This document shows positions 1-5,611 of a stretch of DNA of 8,629 nucleotides, in pieces (the stretch's first letter is position 1; each line of letters starts with the position of its first letter). The position numbers and the translations under genes are program-made. The stretch spans positions 1 through 8,629 of the forward strand of contig JAISPH010000086.1 in assembly GCA_031275035.1 (NCBI GenBank), in the 5' to 3' direction. The notes beneath the pieces were generated by a model that saw only the letters and a list, made by a program, of their open reading frames with translations, did not search any database and was not told the origin of the DNA. Source of the stretch: Treponema sp. Its GTDB lineage: Bacteria; Spirochaetota; Spirochaetia; Treponematales; Breznakiellaceae.

Positions 1-74
1 GTGCATATTCTGCCTTATTTTACCCTTCTTGCTATATTATCATCCTCCCTTATCCCGATTCAAGCTCAAAGCTG

Positions 75-90
75 ACCGCCTAAAGGCGGT
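75..90. repeat. Perfect hairpin, possible transposon-end remnant
   Basis: ACCGCC (75-80) and GGCGGT (85-90) pair perfectly around a TAAA loop, and GGTTTTAAACC follows directly. A short GC hairpin followed by a T-rich tract resembles the subterminal hairpins of IS200/IS605-type elements (family knowledge). It could equally be a weak terminator. It lies 17 bp before the first codon of a methyltransferase that has lost its N-terminus, which is why a transposon or rearrangement border is suggested. No transposase is visible; positions 1-74 show no recognisable gene. Confidence 0.4.
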
Positions 91-107
91 GGTTTTAAAC
101 CCGGCAC

Positions 108-961
108 ATGGAAAATAAAACTGGCGTCAATTTTCCCGAATTGAAAAGCCGCTATGATGAAATACTGTTCAACCTGTCCCTGGAAAAATTAAAGCCGGGA
201 TTTATCTCGGAACTGTATGCCCCGAAGGATGAGAACAATATAAGGCCCGATGACAGGGTGTTTTATACCGTCAGAAACGCCATGTATATCGATACCGCCC
301 GGCAGCTGATCGGCGGAATCCCCGAAGATCAGCAAAAATTTTTTATCGCCCCCTTTTATCGGAAGCTTCAATACACGCCAATACCTCGGGGGTGTTCAAG
401 GGCTTTTACAAGAACAGGGAAACCGGCATAGGCCAATTCGGCGGGAAAAATCAGGATGCCCTGATGAGGATCAGGGGAAACATTACGTTGCCCTTTCCGG
501 CGTTTAGTTCTTTTGATGCGGACGTGCTTGTGTATAACGGCGATGCAGATGAGATTATTAACCGCGTCCCGGAGGTGGACATTACCTATTTGGATCCGCC
601 CTATAATCAGCATCCCTACGGTTCCAATTATTTTATGCTCAATCTGATAACGGATTATACATACCCCGAAGCCATAAGCAGGGTCTCGGGCATTCCGGAA
701 AACTGGAACCGTTCAAGCTACAATAAAGAAAACCGCGCCCTCTCCGCCTTGGCCGGACTGGCCGCCGCCGTCAAGGCAAAGTATATATTGATTTCTTTTA
801 ACTCCAAAGGATTTATCAGCCCGGAAGAAATGAAGACCATGCTACAGGCCATGGGACAGGTTGAGGTGCTGGAAACAAACTACAATACCTTCAGGGGCGG
901 CAGAAATCCGAACAGGCGGGAGATCCACGTAAAAGAGTATCTCTATTTATTGGAGAAATGA
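108..961 (+). pseudogene. Degraded DPPY-type adenine DNA methyltransferase (5' truncated, frameshifted)
   Basis: This is the remnant of a D12/Dam-like N6-adenine DNA methyltransferase, probably from a type II restriction-modification system. Catalytic motif IV, DPPYN, is at about 592-606 within YLDPPYNQHPYGSNYF, and the tail reads RREIHVKEYLYLLEK. The first part (108 to about 352) is in one frame and the rest (from about 353) is in the -1 frame. Adding one base to the C run at 349-353 restores IAPLLSEASIHANTSGVFKG, which is typical of the family. The GTG at 392 is an internal valine codon, not a start. The SAM-binding motif I (FxGxG) normally found at the N-terminus is absent. An in-frame TAA at 96 blocks any upstream extension, so about 60-90 residues appear lost. 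No cognate restriction endonuclease is in the window. Base composition is visibly more AT-rich than the genes to the right (about 45% GC in the sampled line 121-180), which suggests acquired DNA. The frameshift could be a sequencing error, but the truncation could not. Confidence 0.85.
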
Positions 962-1001
962 CCGCTGGAACTTCCGGGAGCCGCCGGGGCTTCGGGCAAC
1001 G

Positions 1002-1907
1002 CTACCGAATAGCGCCGAAGCGGAGCCTGGTCGAAACCAGGGGGATGGTGTAGGCCTTGCCGGCGGGGTGAAAGGCGCCGTAAAGGGTAAGGTTCCCCGC
1101 AGCTTCGCCCCGGCCGGGACCTGCGGTCAAAAGCGTCTCCATGCCGTCGCCGTGGATAAAGGCGGCGTTGTGCAGGCTGCAGAGCAGGCAGCCGAAAAAT
1201 ACATTGAAGTTCCGGGCCAAGTAAAAAAAACTCTCCGCCGGAGACCAGGACCCCGGAGGGGACTCCTTCTGCAGAAAACGGATCAGGGCATTGCACTCCG
1301 CCAGGGCCTCCTCCGCCGTGATGAGGGGTAAAAAATCCAGGCTGGTCTGGAGGGTCCTCATAATGGAGAGGAGCAGAAAACGGGGAAGCCCTCCGGGGCT
1401 GTCCGGCGTACCGGGTTTCCGCTGCAAATAAAATACGCCCTCCCTTTGGTATCCGTCCCTGACGGCGGCGGAAGCGGCTTCCCGGGTTATGCCGAAGGCC
1501 TTTTCAAAAAAGGCTCCGCCGAAATCGCCGAAACCGTCAATGTAAAGCTGCCTGAATGTTTCTCCGTCAATTTTGTCATAGGCTGAAAAGTCGGTCTGCT
1601 CAAAAACAAAATCGTCAAAAGCGGTTCCATGTTTCGCCCTTTTGAAATCCAGCTTCCCCAGTTCCTCCTGAACGAAGCGGAGCCGCAGATACCGGCGGTT
1701 CAGCCTTGCCCCTACTGCGCCGGATGCAGCGCCGGTCCCGGATCGGTAAACGCCGGCGGCCAGGGCCGCGGCGTCCCTCAGGACCGGCATAAAACCGGGG
1801 GCCGGGTCCATCTCAAAAAGATCCCGGAGAAACCGGTCCGCAGAACGTTTGTCCGGGGGCTTGTCTTTAAGGGAGGCAAAAAAAGTCCTAAAGTTCAAAA
1901 ATTTCAT
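1002..1907 (-). CDS. Hypothetical protein, 301 residues
   Basis: I do not recognise this protein. The chosen start is the ATG at 1905-1907, giving MKFLNFRTFF, which overlaps the end of the upstream RNA methyltransferase gene by 20 bp. The open frame continues further upstream only inside that gene, so a longer start is unlikely. The product appears soluble, with no signal peptide. It is rich in Phe, Tyr, Arg and Asp, especially at residues 70-160 (for example AFDDFVFEQTDFSAYDKIDG). One moderately hydrophobic stretch lies near 176-197. The two cysteines of FFGCLLCSL (about 240 and 243) form a CxxC-like pair, but nothing else suggests metal binding. Tight overlap with the TrmH-type gene points to co-translation and possibly a related role. 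GC content and codon use match the neighbouring genes, which supports a real gene. Confidence 0.75.
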   Translation of the reverse strand: MKFLNFRTFFASLKDKPPDKRSADRFLRDLFEMDPAPGFMPVLRDAAALAAGVYRSGTGAASGAVGARLNRRYLRLRFVQEELGKLDFKRAKHGTAFDDFVFEQTDFSAYDKIDGETFRQLYIDGFGDFGGAFFEKAFGITREAASAAVRDGYQREGVFYLQRKPGTPDSPGGLPRFLLLSIMRTLQTSLDFLPLITAEEALAECNALIRFLQKESPPGSWSPAESFFYLARNFNVFFGCLLCSLHNAAFIHGDGMETLLTAGPGRGEAAGNLTLYGAFHPAGKAYTIPLVSTRLRFGAIR

Positions 1908-2679
1908 GGAGAAAAACTGCCGCCGCCTGGGCCACGTTGAGGCTTTCAAGGAGGCCCGTTCCGGGGATGCGCACCAGCGCGGAACAGTGGATCTGTACCT
2001 CCTGGGGCAGTCCGGTTTCCTCGTTCCCCAGCACCAGGGCAATCCCCGGCCTTCCGCTTGACGGAAAACCTGTCTTCAGCGAAGAGGCCTTACCCTGGAT
2101 AATGGTTCCCAGATCCCGGATACGCCACCTGGCCCGCACGTCGGTTCCGATGGTAACCAGCTGCTTTGAGGCGCTCTTGACAAAGGCGGCGGTATCCCGG
2201 ACCTTGCGGAAGGTAACGTGTTCCATCCCGCCCTCGGCTACCCGGTAAGCGGCGGTGGTCAGCCGGGCCTCGATATCGGCATCGGAGATCACCACATAGG
2301 AAACGTCGAAGAATGCGGCGGAACGGACCATGGCCCCCAGGTTATGATCGTTCCCCACCGAATGAAGTACCAGGCCGGTCATGCCCTCCCGGGCCCAAAG
2401 TTCCAGATCATCCCGGCCCATGGGCTCCACCGGGGGTTCTTCGATCATCGCCACCATCCCCTGATGCCGGGGGCTCTTGCAGATTCGTTCCAGTTCTTCA
2501 TCATCGCATATTTTATAGGGCCGCTTCCGTTCCGCTAAATTTTTGCATACCTTGGTAAAAAGGGAAAACCGGTCTTCCCGGAGAAAAAGCCTGTTAATGG
2601 TATCGGGGTGATACTCCCCCAGGGCAGATACCGCATTGAAGCCGCAGACGGCTAGTTCTCTTGTAAGTTTATTGCGCAT
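1888..2679 (-). CDS. TrmH/SpoU-family RNA 2'-O-methyltransferase
   Basis: This is a SAM-dependent methyltransferase of the SPOUT (TrmH) superfamily, expected to methylate the 2'-O of a ribose in tRNA or rRNA. The C-terminal catalytic domain shows all three family motifs. Motif 1 is VGNDHNLGAMVRSAAF (residues 108-123), with the conserved Asn and Arg. Motif 2 is LVLGNEETGLP (215-225). Motif 3 is IPGTGLLESLNVAQAAAVFLHE (238-259). The knotted SAM site is made from motifs 2 and 3. The first 90 or so residues, beginning with CGFNAVSAL, fit the small substrate-binding domain seen in RlmB/TrmH relatives. The length of 263 residues is normal for the family. The sequence does not reveal which nucleotide is modified, so no gene symbol is given. 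The gene is divergent from the alanyl-tRNA editing gene across 29 bp. Its ATG has no Shine-Dalgarno sequence and sits 6 nt from a TATAAT, so it may be translated from a leaderless mRNA. Confidence 0.93.
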   Translation of the reverse strand: MRNKLTRELAVCGFNAVSALGEYHPDTINRLFLREDRFSLFTKVCKNLAERKRPYKICDDEELERICKSPRHQGMVAMIEEPPVEPMGRDDLELWAREGMTGLVLHSVGNDHNLGAMVRSAAFFDVSYVVISDADIEARLTTAAYRVAEGGMEHVTFRKVRDTAAFVKSASKQLVTIGTDVRARWRIRDLGTIIQGKASSLKTGFPSSGRPGIALVLGNEETGLPQEVQIHCSALVRIPGTGLLESLNVAQAAAVFLHEIFEL

Positions 2680-2701
2680 GTTCTTATTATAGCGATATAC
2701 T
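2672..2701 (+). promoter_or_regulatory. Predicted promoter of the AlaX-type gene (leaderless)
   Basis: TATACT (2696-2701, 5/6 match to the -10 consensus) lies 7 nt before the ATG at 2709. TTGCGC (2672-2677, 4/6 match to the -35 consensus) lies 18 nt upstream of it, inside the first codons of the opposing TrmH-type gene. A start site about 7 nt after the -10 would fall on the ATG, which has no Shine-Dalgarno sequence. The two divergent promoters share the same stretch, so they may compete for RNA polymerase. Confidence 0.48.
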
Positions 2702-2715
2702 AAGTTTCATGGAAA
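2686..2715 (-). promoter_or_regulatory. Predicted promoter of the TrmH-type gene (leaderless)
   Basis: On the minus strand a perfect TATAAT (2691 to 2686) lies 6 nt upstream of the ATG at 2679. An 18-nt spacer separates it from TTTCCA (2715 to 2710), a 4/6 match to the -35 consensus. Transcription would start at or within a base of the ATG, leaving no leader. No Shine-Dalgarno sequence is present, which agrees. The -35 lies inside the first codons of the opposing gene. Confidence 0.5.
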
Positions 2716-3950
2716 CCCGGCAGGAAACCACGGAAAGAGCTTACTACGATCATACCGGCCCGGAACCCGCCGCCGCAAGGATACGGGAGCTTAGAAGGGA
2801 GGGCGATAAGCTGGCGGTTCTTCTGGACAGAACCATCTTTTATCCCGAGGGGGGCGGCCAGCCCGGCGACCGGGGAACGATCAACGGCGTTCCCCTGCTT
2901 GATGTCCAGGAACGGGATGGGGAGATCTTCCATTTTACCGCCGGGGACGCTCCGCTGGCGGAAGGTCCCGCGGAGCTGCGCCTGGACAGCCGCCGGCGGC
3001 GGGACTTTACCGCGGCCCATACCGCCCAGCATCTTCTCTCGGGGACCATGTTCCATCTGACCGGTTTTCTTACGGTGTCCATGCGCCTCGGCGATGAAAT
3101 TTGCACCATTGATGTAGATGTCCCCGTCCTTCCCGCGGAGACCCTTCTGACCGTGGAGGAAGCTGTGGCCGATGCCATTGAGGAGAATCGTCCCGTCGTC
3201 ATCCACCTCTGTCCCCCCGAAAGGGTAAGCGATTTTTCCCTGCGGAAGGTTCCTCCCCAGGGCGAAGAGGTAATCCGGGTGGTCGAGGTTGAGGGTTACG
3301 ATATTGTTCCCTGCTGCGGAACCCATCTTGCCTCTACCGGCGCCATCGGTATGCTCCGTATTCTGGGGGTGGAAAAACATAAGGGAATGAGCCGGGTCAG
3401 CTTTATCGCCGGCCGCCGGGTCCTCCGGGACAGCCGTATGCTCCGGGAAAACGCCGATATTGCCTCCAGGGTATTAAAGGTTCCGGCGGCGGAAACCGGC
3501 AGGGGAGTACAGGCCTTGATGGAAAGGACCTGTCAGCTTGAACGGGATCTTAAAAATCTTGAGGAAGCCGCCGCCCGGACCAGGGCGGAAGAAATGCTCC
3601 GCCGGGCGGGCCTGTATCCCGGAGACGGTGAAGCGCAGGACGGAACATTATACGCCGAATCCTTCGGCGATGCGGGAATCGACGAGGTCCTCCGCATAGG
3701 CAGAGCGGCCCAAAAGATGAGCGGCGCCGTTCTGGTGCTGACATCGGAACGGGACATGAAATTTGCCGCTTTCTGTTCGGAGAAAAAGGCCGATGTCCGC
3801 CCCCTGGTACAAAAGGCCATGGAAGTCCGCGGGGGCAAGGGCGGCGGCGGTCCAGGCTTCTTCCAGGGGGCCTTTAATTCCGCCGAAGATCTGCGGGCCT
3901 TTTTTGAAGATCTGCCCCGGAACGTATCCGGCATACCGGCCAAAAGATGA
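2709..3950 (+). CDS. Alanyl-tRNA editing protein, AlaX long form with DHHA1-like C-terminus
   Basis: This is a free-standing homologue of the alanyl-tRNA synthetase editing domain. It is expected to hydrolyse mischarged Ser-tRNA(Ala) (and possibly Gly-tRNA(Ala)) in trans in the cytoplasm. The N-terminal part has the family signature FYPEGGGQPGD (44-54). The Zn-binding residues are visible as HTAQH (His104, His108) and CCGTH (Cys202, His206). A helical, charged stretch (about 270-300) leads into a C-terminal DHHA1-like domain. That domain ends in VRGGKGGGGPGFFQGA (373-388), matching the glycine-rich tRNA-binding motif of AlaRS. The length of 413 residues fits the long AlaX class rather than the short 150-240 residue forms. 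No aminoacylation domain is present, so this is not AlaRS itself. The start at 2709 has no Shine-Dalgarno sequence but follows a -10-like hexamer directly. The next gene overlaps its stop by 4 bp. Confidence 0.93.
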   Translation: METRQETTERAYYDHTGPEPAAARIRELRREGDKLAVLLDRTIFYPEGGGQPGDRGTINGVPLLDVQERDGEIFHFTAGDAPLAEGPAELRLDSRRRRDFTAAHTAQHLLSGTMFHLTGFLTVSMRLGDEICTIDVDVPVLPAETLLTVEEAVADAIEENRPVVIHLCPPERVSDFSLRKVPPQGEEVIRVVEVEGYDIVPCCGTHLASTGAIGMLRILGVEKHKGMSRVSFIAGRRVLRDSRMLRENADIASRVLKVPAAETGRGVQALMERTCQLERDLKNLEEAAARTRAEEMLRRAGLYPGDGEAQDGTLYAESFGDAGIDEVLRIGRAAQKMSGAVLVLTSERDMKFAAFCSEKKADVRPLVQKAMEVRGGKGGGGPGFFQGAFNSAEDLRAFFEDLPRNVSGIPAKR

Positions 3951-4456
3951 GCGTTTCCACCGGCGCCGGCGATGACGGCAGTACGGGGCTTATCGGCGTT
4001 TCCTTCCGGCTTTCCAAGGATCATCCCCGGATAGAGTGCCTCGGCGCCCTGGATGAGCTGAACGCTTTTATCGGAGACGCCCGCTGTACCGCGGCGGAGC
4101 GGACGGGGAAGATCCTGGAAGTGGTACAACGGGATCTCTTTGTTATTGCGGGGGCCCTGGCGGGATCCGGTTCCGCCCTCCCCGGTCCGGAACGCCTGGA
4201 CGTTTGGATCGGGAAGCTTGAAGCGGAAGCCCCCCGCACGGGCTTTGCCGTCCCCGGCGCCAGCCCTCCGTCGGCCAGGCTGCACATAGCCCGGACCGTA
4301 TGCCGCCGGGCCGAACGGCGCCTGGCCGCTCTGATCCGGCTGGAAGCGGAAAACGGTTCTGCGGACGCCGCCGCTTTTCCGCCGGCGGAAAAGTTCATCC
4401 CCTATATGAACCGCCTTTCGGATCTGCTTTTTCTGCTTGCCTGTTCGGAGGAATGA
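3947..4456 (+). CDS. ATP:cob(I)alamin adenosyltransferase, PduO type
   Basis: This enzyme transfers the 5'-deoxyadenosyl group of ATP to cob(I)alamin to form adenosylcobalamin, the cofactor of B12-dependent mutases, dehydratases and ribonucleotide reductases. The PduO/MMAB family is recognised by four motifs: STGAGDDGSTGL at the N-terminus (ATP-binding loop, residues 4-15), HPRIECLGALDELNAFIG (26-43), the arginine-rich CRRAERR (119-125) and YMNRLSDLLFLLA (153-165). The length of 169 residues is normal for a single-domain form. The loop reads TGAGDD where many relatives have Arg or Lys before GD; this is a mild substitution and activity cannot be judged from it. The ATG overlaps the stop of the alanyl-tRNA editing gene as ATGA, so translation is probably coupled. 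No cobalamin riboswitch or other B12 gene is visible nearby. CobA- and EutT-type adenosyltransferases are unrelated folds and do not fit. Confidence 0.92.
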   Translation: MSVSTGAGDDGSTGLIGVSFRLSKDHPRIECLGALDELNAFIGDARCTAAERTGKILEVVQRDLFVIAGALAGSGSALPGPERLDVWIGKLEAEAPRTGFAVPGASPPSARLHIARTVCRRAERRLAALIRLEAENGSADAAAFPPAEKFIPYMNRLSDLLFLLACSEE

Positions 4457-4493
4457 AGCTTCCCCGCGTAAGCGGGTTCTTGGGTACAATTCC

Positions 4494-4527
4494 GCGCCGC
4501 TGTATAGCGGCGCATAAATCATTTTTT
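4494..4527 (+). terminator. Possible rho-independent terminator after the adenosyltransferase gene
   Basis: An 8-bp perfect stem (4494-4501 with 4506-4513) with a GTAT loop is followed by ATAAATCA and six T residues (4522-4527). The gap of about 8 nt between stem and T-run is longer than in a classic terminator, so the call is moderate. It lies 38 bp after the stop of the adenosyltransferase gene and would end the two-gene plus-strand operon. An outer pairing of AATTCCGC (4488-4495) with GCGGAATT (4530-4537) could form a competing structure. Confidence 0.42.
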
Positions 4528-4763
4528 AAGCGGAATTCGGCGAACCTTTGGTTCGACGGAAATTGAGGTTTCCGAACAATTCTATTCTTCTAATTGCCGG
4601 CCCTGAGACCCCACTGCGAATGAACCGGCGGCCACATAAACGCAGCGGCTTGTCATTGGCCGGATAATGATGTATATTATTCCCGGATATTTTGCGAATG
4701 CCGGGAATTACCGGATTATAATTACATTTGGTAAACCCCCAGCTTTGCCGGGGATATTTGACT

Positions 4764-4805
4764 ATTTGTCAGGCAAGGAATTAACCGATTCCCTGCCTGA
4801 CAAAT
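4764..4805. promoter_or_regulatory. Large dyad overlapping the -35 of the NifU-like gene, candidate operator
   Basis: Two 18-nt arms (4764-4781 and 4788-4805) are inverted copies with one mismatch around a 6-nt centre, TAACCG. The core of the right arm is TGCCTGACAAAT. The right arm contains the predicted -35 element, and the dyad lies upstream of the predicted start site, so it would act as DNA rather than as an RNA structure of this transcript. This fits an operator for a dimeric regulator, though a miniature-element end is also possible. Confidence 0.5.
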
Positions 4806-4825
4806 TCAAATCTATACTGTATAAT
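4797..4825 (+). promoter_or_regulatory. Predicted sigma-70-type promoter of the NifU-like gene
   Basis: CTGACA (4797-4802, 5/6 of the -35 consensus) and a perfect TATAAT (4820-4825) are separated by an ideal 17 nt. The start site would be near 4832. The leader would then be only about 12 nt and would begin almost at the Shine-Dalgarno sequence AGGAG (4832-4836), which is 7 nt before the ATG. Confidence 0.65.
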
Positions 4826-4843
4826 AATAACAGGAGAATAATA

Positions 4844-5068
4844 ATGCTCGAAGAAAAGATAAAAACCGCCCTTGAGACGGTGCGTCCCTCGCTCCAGGCC
4901 GACGGCGGCGATGTGGAGTTTGTATCCGTAGACGGCGAGGGTACCGTTTCCCTTAAACTGACCGGCGCCTGCGGCGGATGCCCCATGGCTCAGATGACCT
5001 TGAAAATGGGGATTGAAAATTTCCTTAAAAAGGAAATCCCCGAAGTCAGCGCAGTGGTCGGAGTTTAA
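4844..5068 (+). CDS. NifU-like Fe-S cluster scaffold/carrier protein (stand-alone C-terminal domain)
   Basis: This 74-residue protein is a free-standing NifU C-terminal (Nfu) domain, which binds a bridging Fe-S cluster between subunits and passes it to client proteins. The signature is complete: VRPSLQADGGDVEFV (13-27) and GACGGCPMAQMTLKMGIE (41-58), with the cluster-binding CxxC at Cys43 and Cys46. The start is the ATG at 4844, supported by AGGAG at 4832-4836. An open frame extends further upstream, but that stretch is promoter and palindromes and does not look like protein. The gene appears monocistronic, with its own promoter and a dyad over the -35. Regulation by iron or redox state would be reasonable but is not shown by the sequence. 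No nif, isc or suf genes are in the window. Confidence 0.95.
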   Translation: MLEEKIKTALETVRPSLQADGGDVEFVSVDGEGTVSLKLTGACGGCPMAQMTLKMGIENFLKKEIPEVSAVVGV

Positions 5069-5085
5069 ACCGCGCGGAACAGGCT

Positions 5086-5122
5086 AAAAAAACCGCAACC
5101 GGGAGGAGTACCGGTTACGGTT
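5086..5122 (-). terminator. Minus-strand terminator-like hairpin after the NifU-like gene
   Basis: AACCGCAACCGG (5091-5102) pairs with CCGGTTACGGTT (5111-5122) with one mismatch, around an 8-nt loop. A run of seven A (5086-5092) precedes it on the plus strand. The hairpin-plus-T-run order of a rho-independent terminator therefore applies to minus-strand transcription. No minus-strand gene ends here, and the plus strand has no T-run after the stem. Confidence 0.4.
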
Positions 5123-5218
5123 CAACGGGAAAAAAGCAAAGCCATGCGCCGTTTCCGGCTCTCTTGAAAATAAACAATACTATTCCCATTTTAGTTACAA
5201 GTGTGATACAAAAGATTT

Positions 5219-5611
5219 GTGGCATTTCTCAGGCTCCGTCCCTTTGATTATGGAATAATTATCCTGGCAGCGGCCCTTGCCGTATTCAGCGCCTTTATGA
5301 TATACCGGGCCCCCGGCGGCGGGAGCAGGATTGTCCTGAAAGGTCCCGGCGGAAGCTGGGTATATCCCCAAAACCAAAATATCCCGGAGACGGTCAGCAT
5401 CGCCGGCCCCCTGGGGGATACGGTGGTGGAACTGCGTAACGGCGGGGCGCGGGTTCTTTCGTCGCCCTGCGCCAATCAGCTCTGCGCCGCATCGGGAACA
5501 ATCCATGCCCGGGGGCAGTGGATTGCCTGTCTGCCGAATCAGGTACTGGTAACCATAGAGGCCGCGGCGCCCAAAGGCGCAGAGGATGAACTTGACGCTG
5601 CGGCATGGTAG
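5219..5611 (+). CDS. NusG domain II-containing membrane-anchored protein
   Basis: The 130-residue product has a short basic N-terminus (MAFLRLRPFD), one transmembrane segment (about 11-29) and an extracytoplasmic domain of the NusG_II (DUF1312-like) family. The family's cysteine pattern is visible: SPCANQLCAASGTIHARGQWIACLPNQVLVTIE, with Cys84, Cys89 and Cys104. It is not a transcription factor; only the small beta fold is shared with NusG. The start is a GTG; an in-frame TGA at 5204 rules out a longer protein and there is no ATG before the membrane segment. The Shine-Dalgarno sequence is weak. The gene overlaps the next by 26 bp. The same two families are often adjacent in bacteria. As I recall, a similar pair (EetA/EetB) takes part in flavin-based extracellular electron transfer in Listeria; a related role here is inference. 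Confidence 0.85.
   Translation: MAFLRLRPFDYGIIILAAALAVFSAFMIYRAPGGGSRIVLKGPGGSWVYPQNQNIPETVSIAGPLGDTVVELRNGGARVLSSPCANQLCAASGTIHARGQWIACLPNQVLVTIEAAAPKGAEDELDAAAW

Larger units (their letters stand above)
4457..4843. other. 387-bp gene-free region packed with small palindromes
   Basis: No coding sequence is supported here; the open frame running into the next gene has no start signal or recognisable protein. The region holds a series of perfect or near-perfect inverted repeats: CCCGC-GTAA-GCGGG (4463-4476), GCGCCGCT-GTAT-AGCGGCGC (4494-4513), CGAACC-TTT-GGTTCG (4541-4555), CGGAAA-TTGAGG-TTTCCG (4557-4574), TTCCCGG/CCGGGAA (4680-4707), CCCC/GGGG with an inner GC pair (4737-4753) and a large dyad at 4764-4805. 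CCGGAT also occurs three times, at 4660, 4683 and 4711, each followed by an AT-rich trinucleotide. This density suggests intergenic repeat units, 3' UTR structures or a decayed mobile element. Confidence 0.6.

Noticed and set aside
1..74. Start of a minus-strand gene running off the left edge (ATG at 4-6)
   Set aside because: Only two codons are visible and the upstream signals are weak, so nothing can be supported.
345..360. Programmed -1 ribosomal frameshift in the methyltransferase
   Set aside because: The tract in the zero frame is CCC TTT TAT. It allows slippage of only one codon and lacks a proper X XXY YYZ heptamer or an obvious stimulatory stem. The gene is also truncated, so decay is simpler.
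392..961. A separate 189-residue methyltransferase starting at GTG 392
   Set aside because: The GTG is the internal valine of SGVFKGFY. Family-like sequence continues upstream in the same frame (SEASIHANT) and joins the 108 frame across the frameshift.
1908..2042. Longer start for the 301-residue hypothetical protein
   Set aside because: The extra 45 codons lie wholly inside the TrmH-type gene and encode an Arg/Trp-rich stretch typical of out-of-frame translation.
3533..4522. Long minus-strand open frame opposite the editing and adenosyltransferase genes
   Set aside because: It is a shadow in GC-rich DNA; both plus-strand genes have complete family motifs and the minus-strand translation has none.
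4667..4843. N-terminal extension of the NifU-like protein starting at ATG 4667
   Set aside because: The stretch holds palindromes, a promoter and the Shine-Dalgarno sequence of the ATG at 4844. The translated extension looks like no protein domain.
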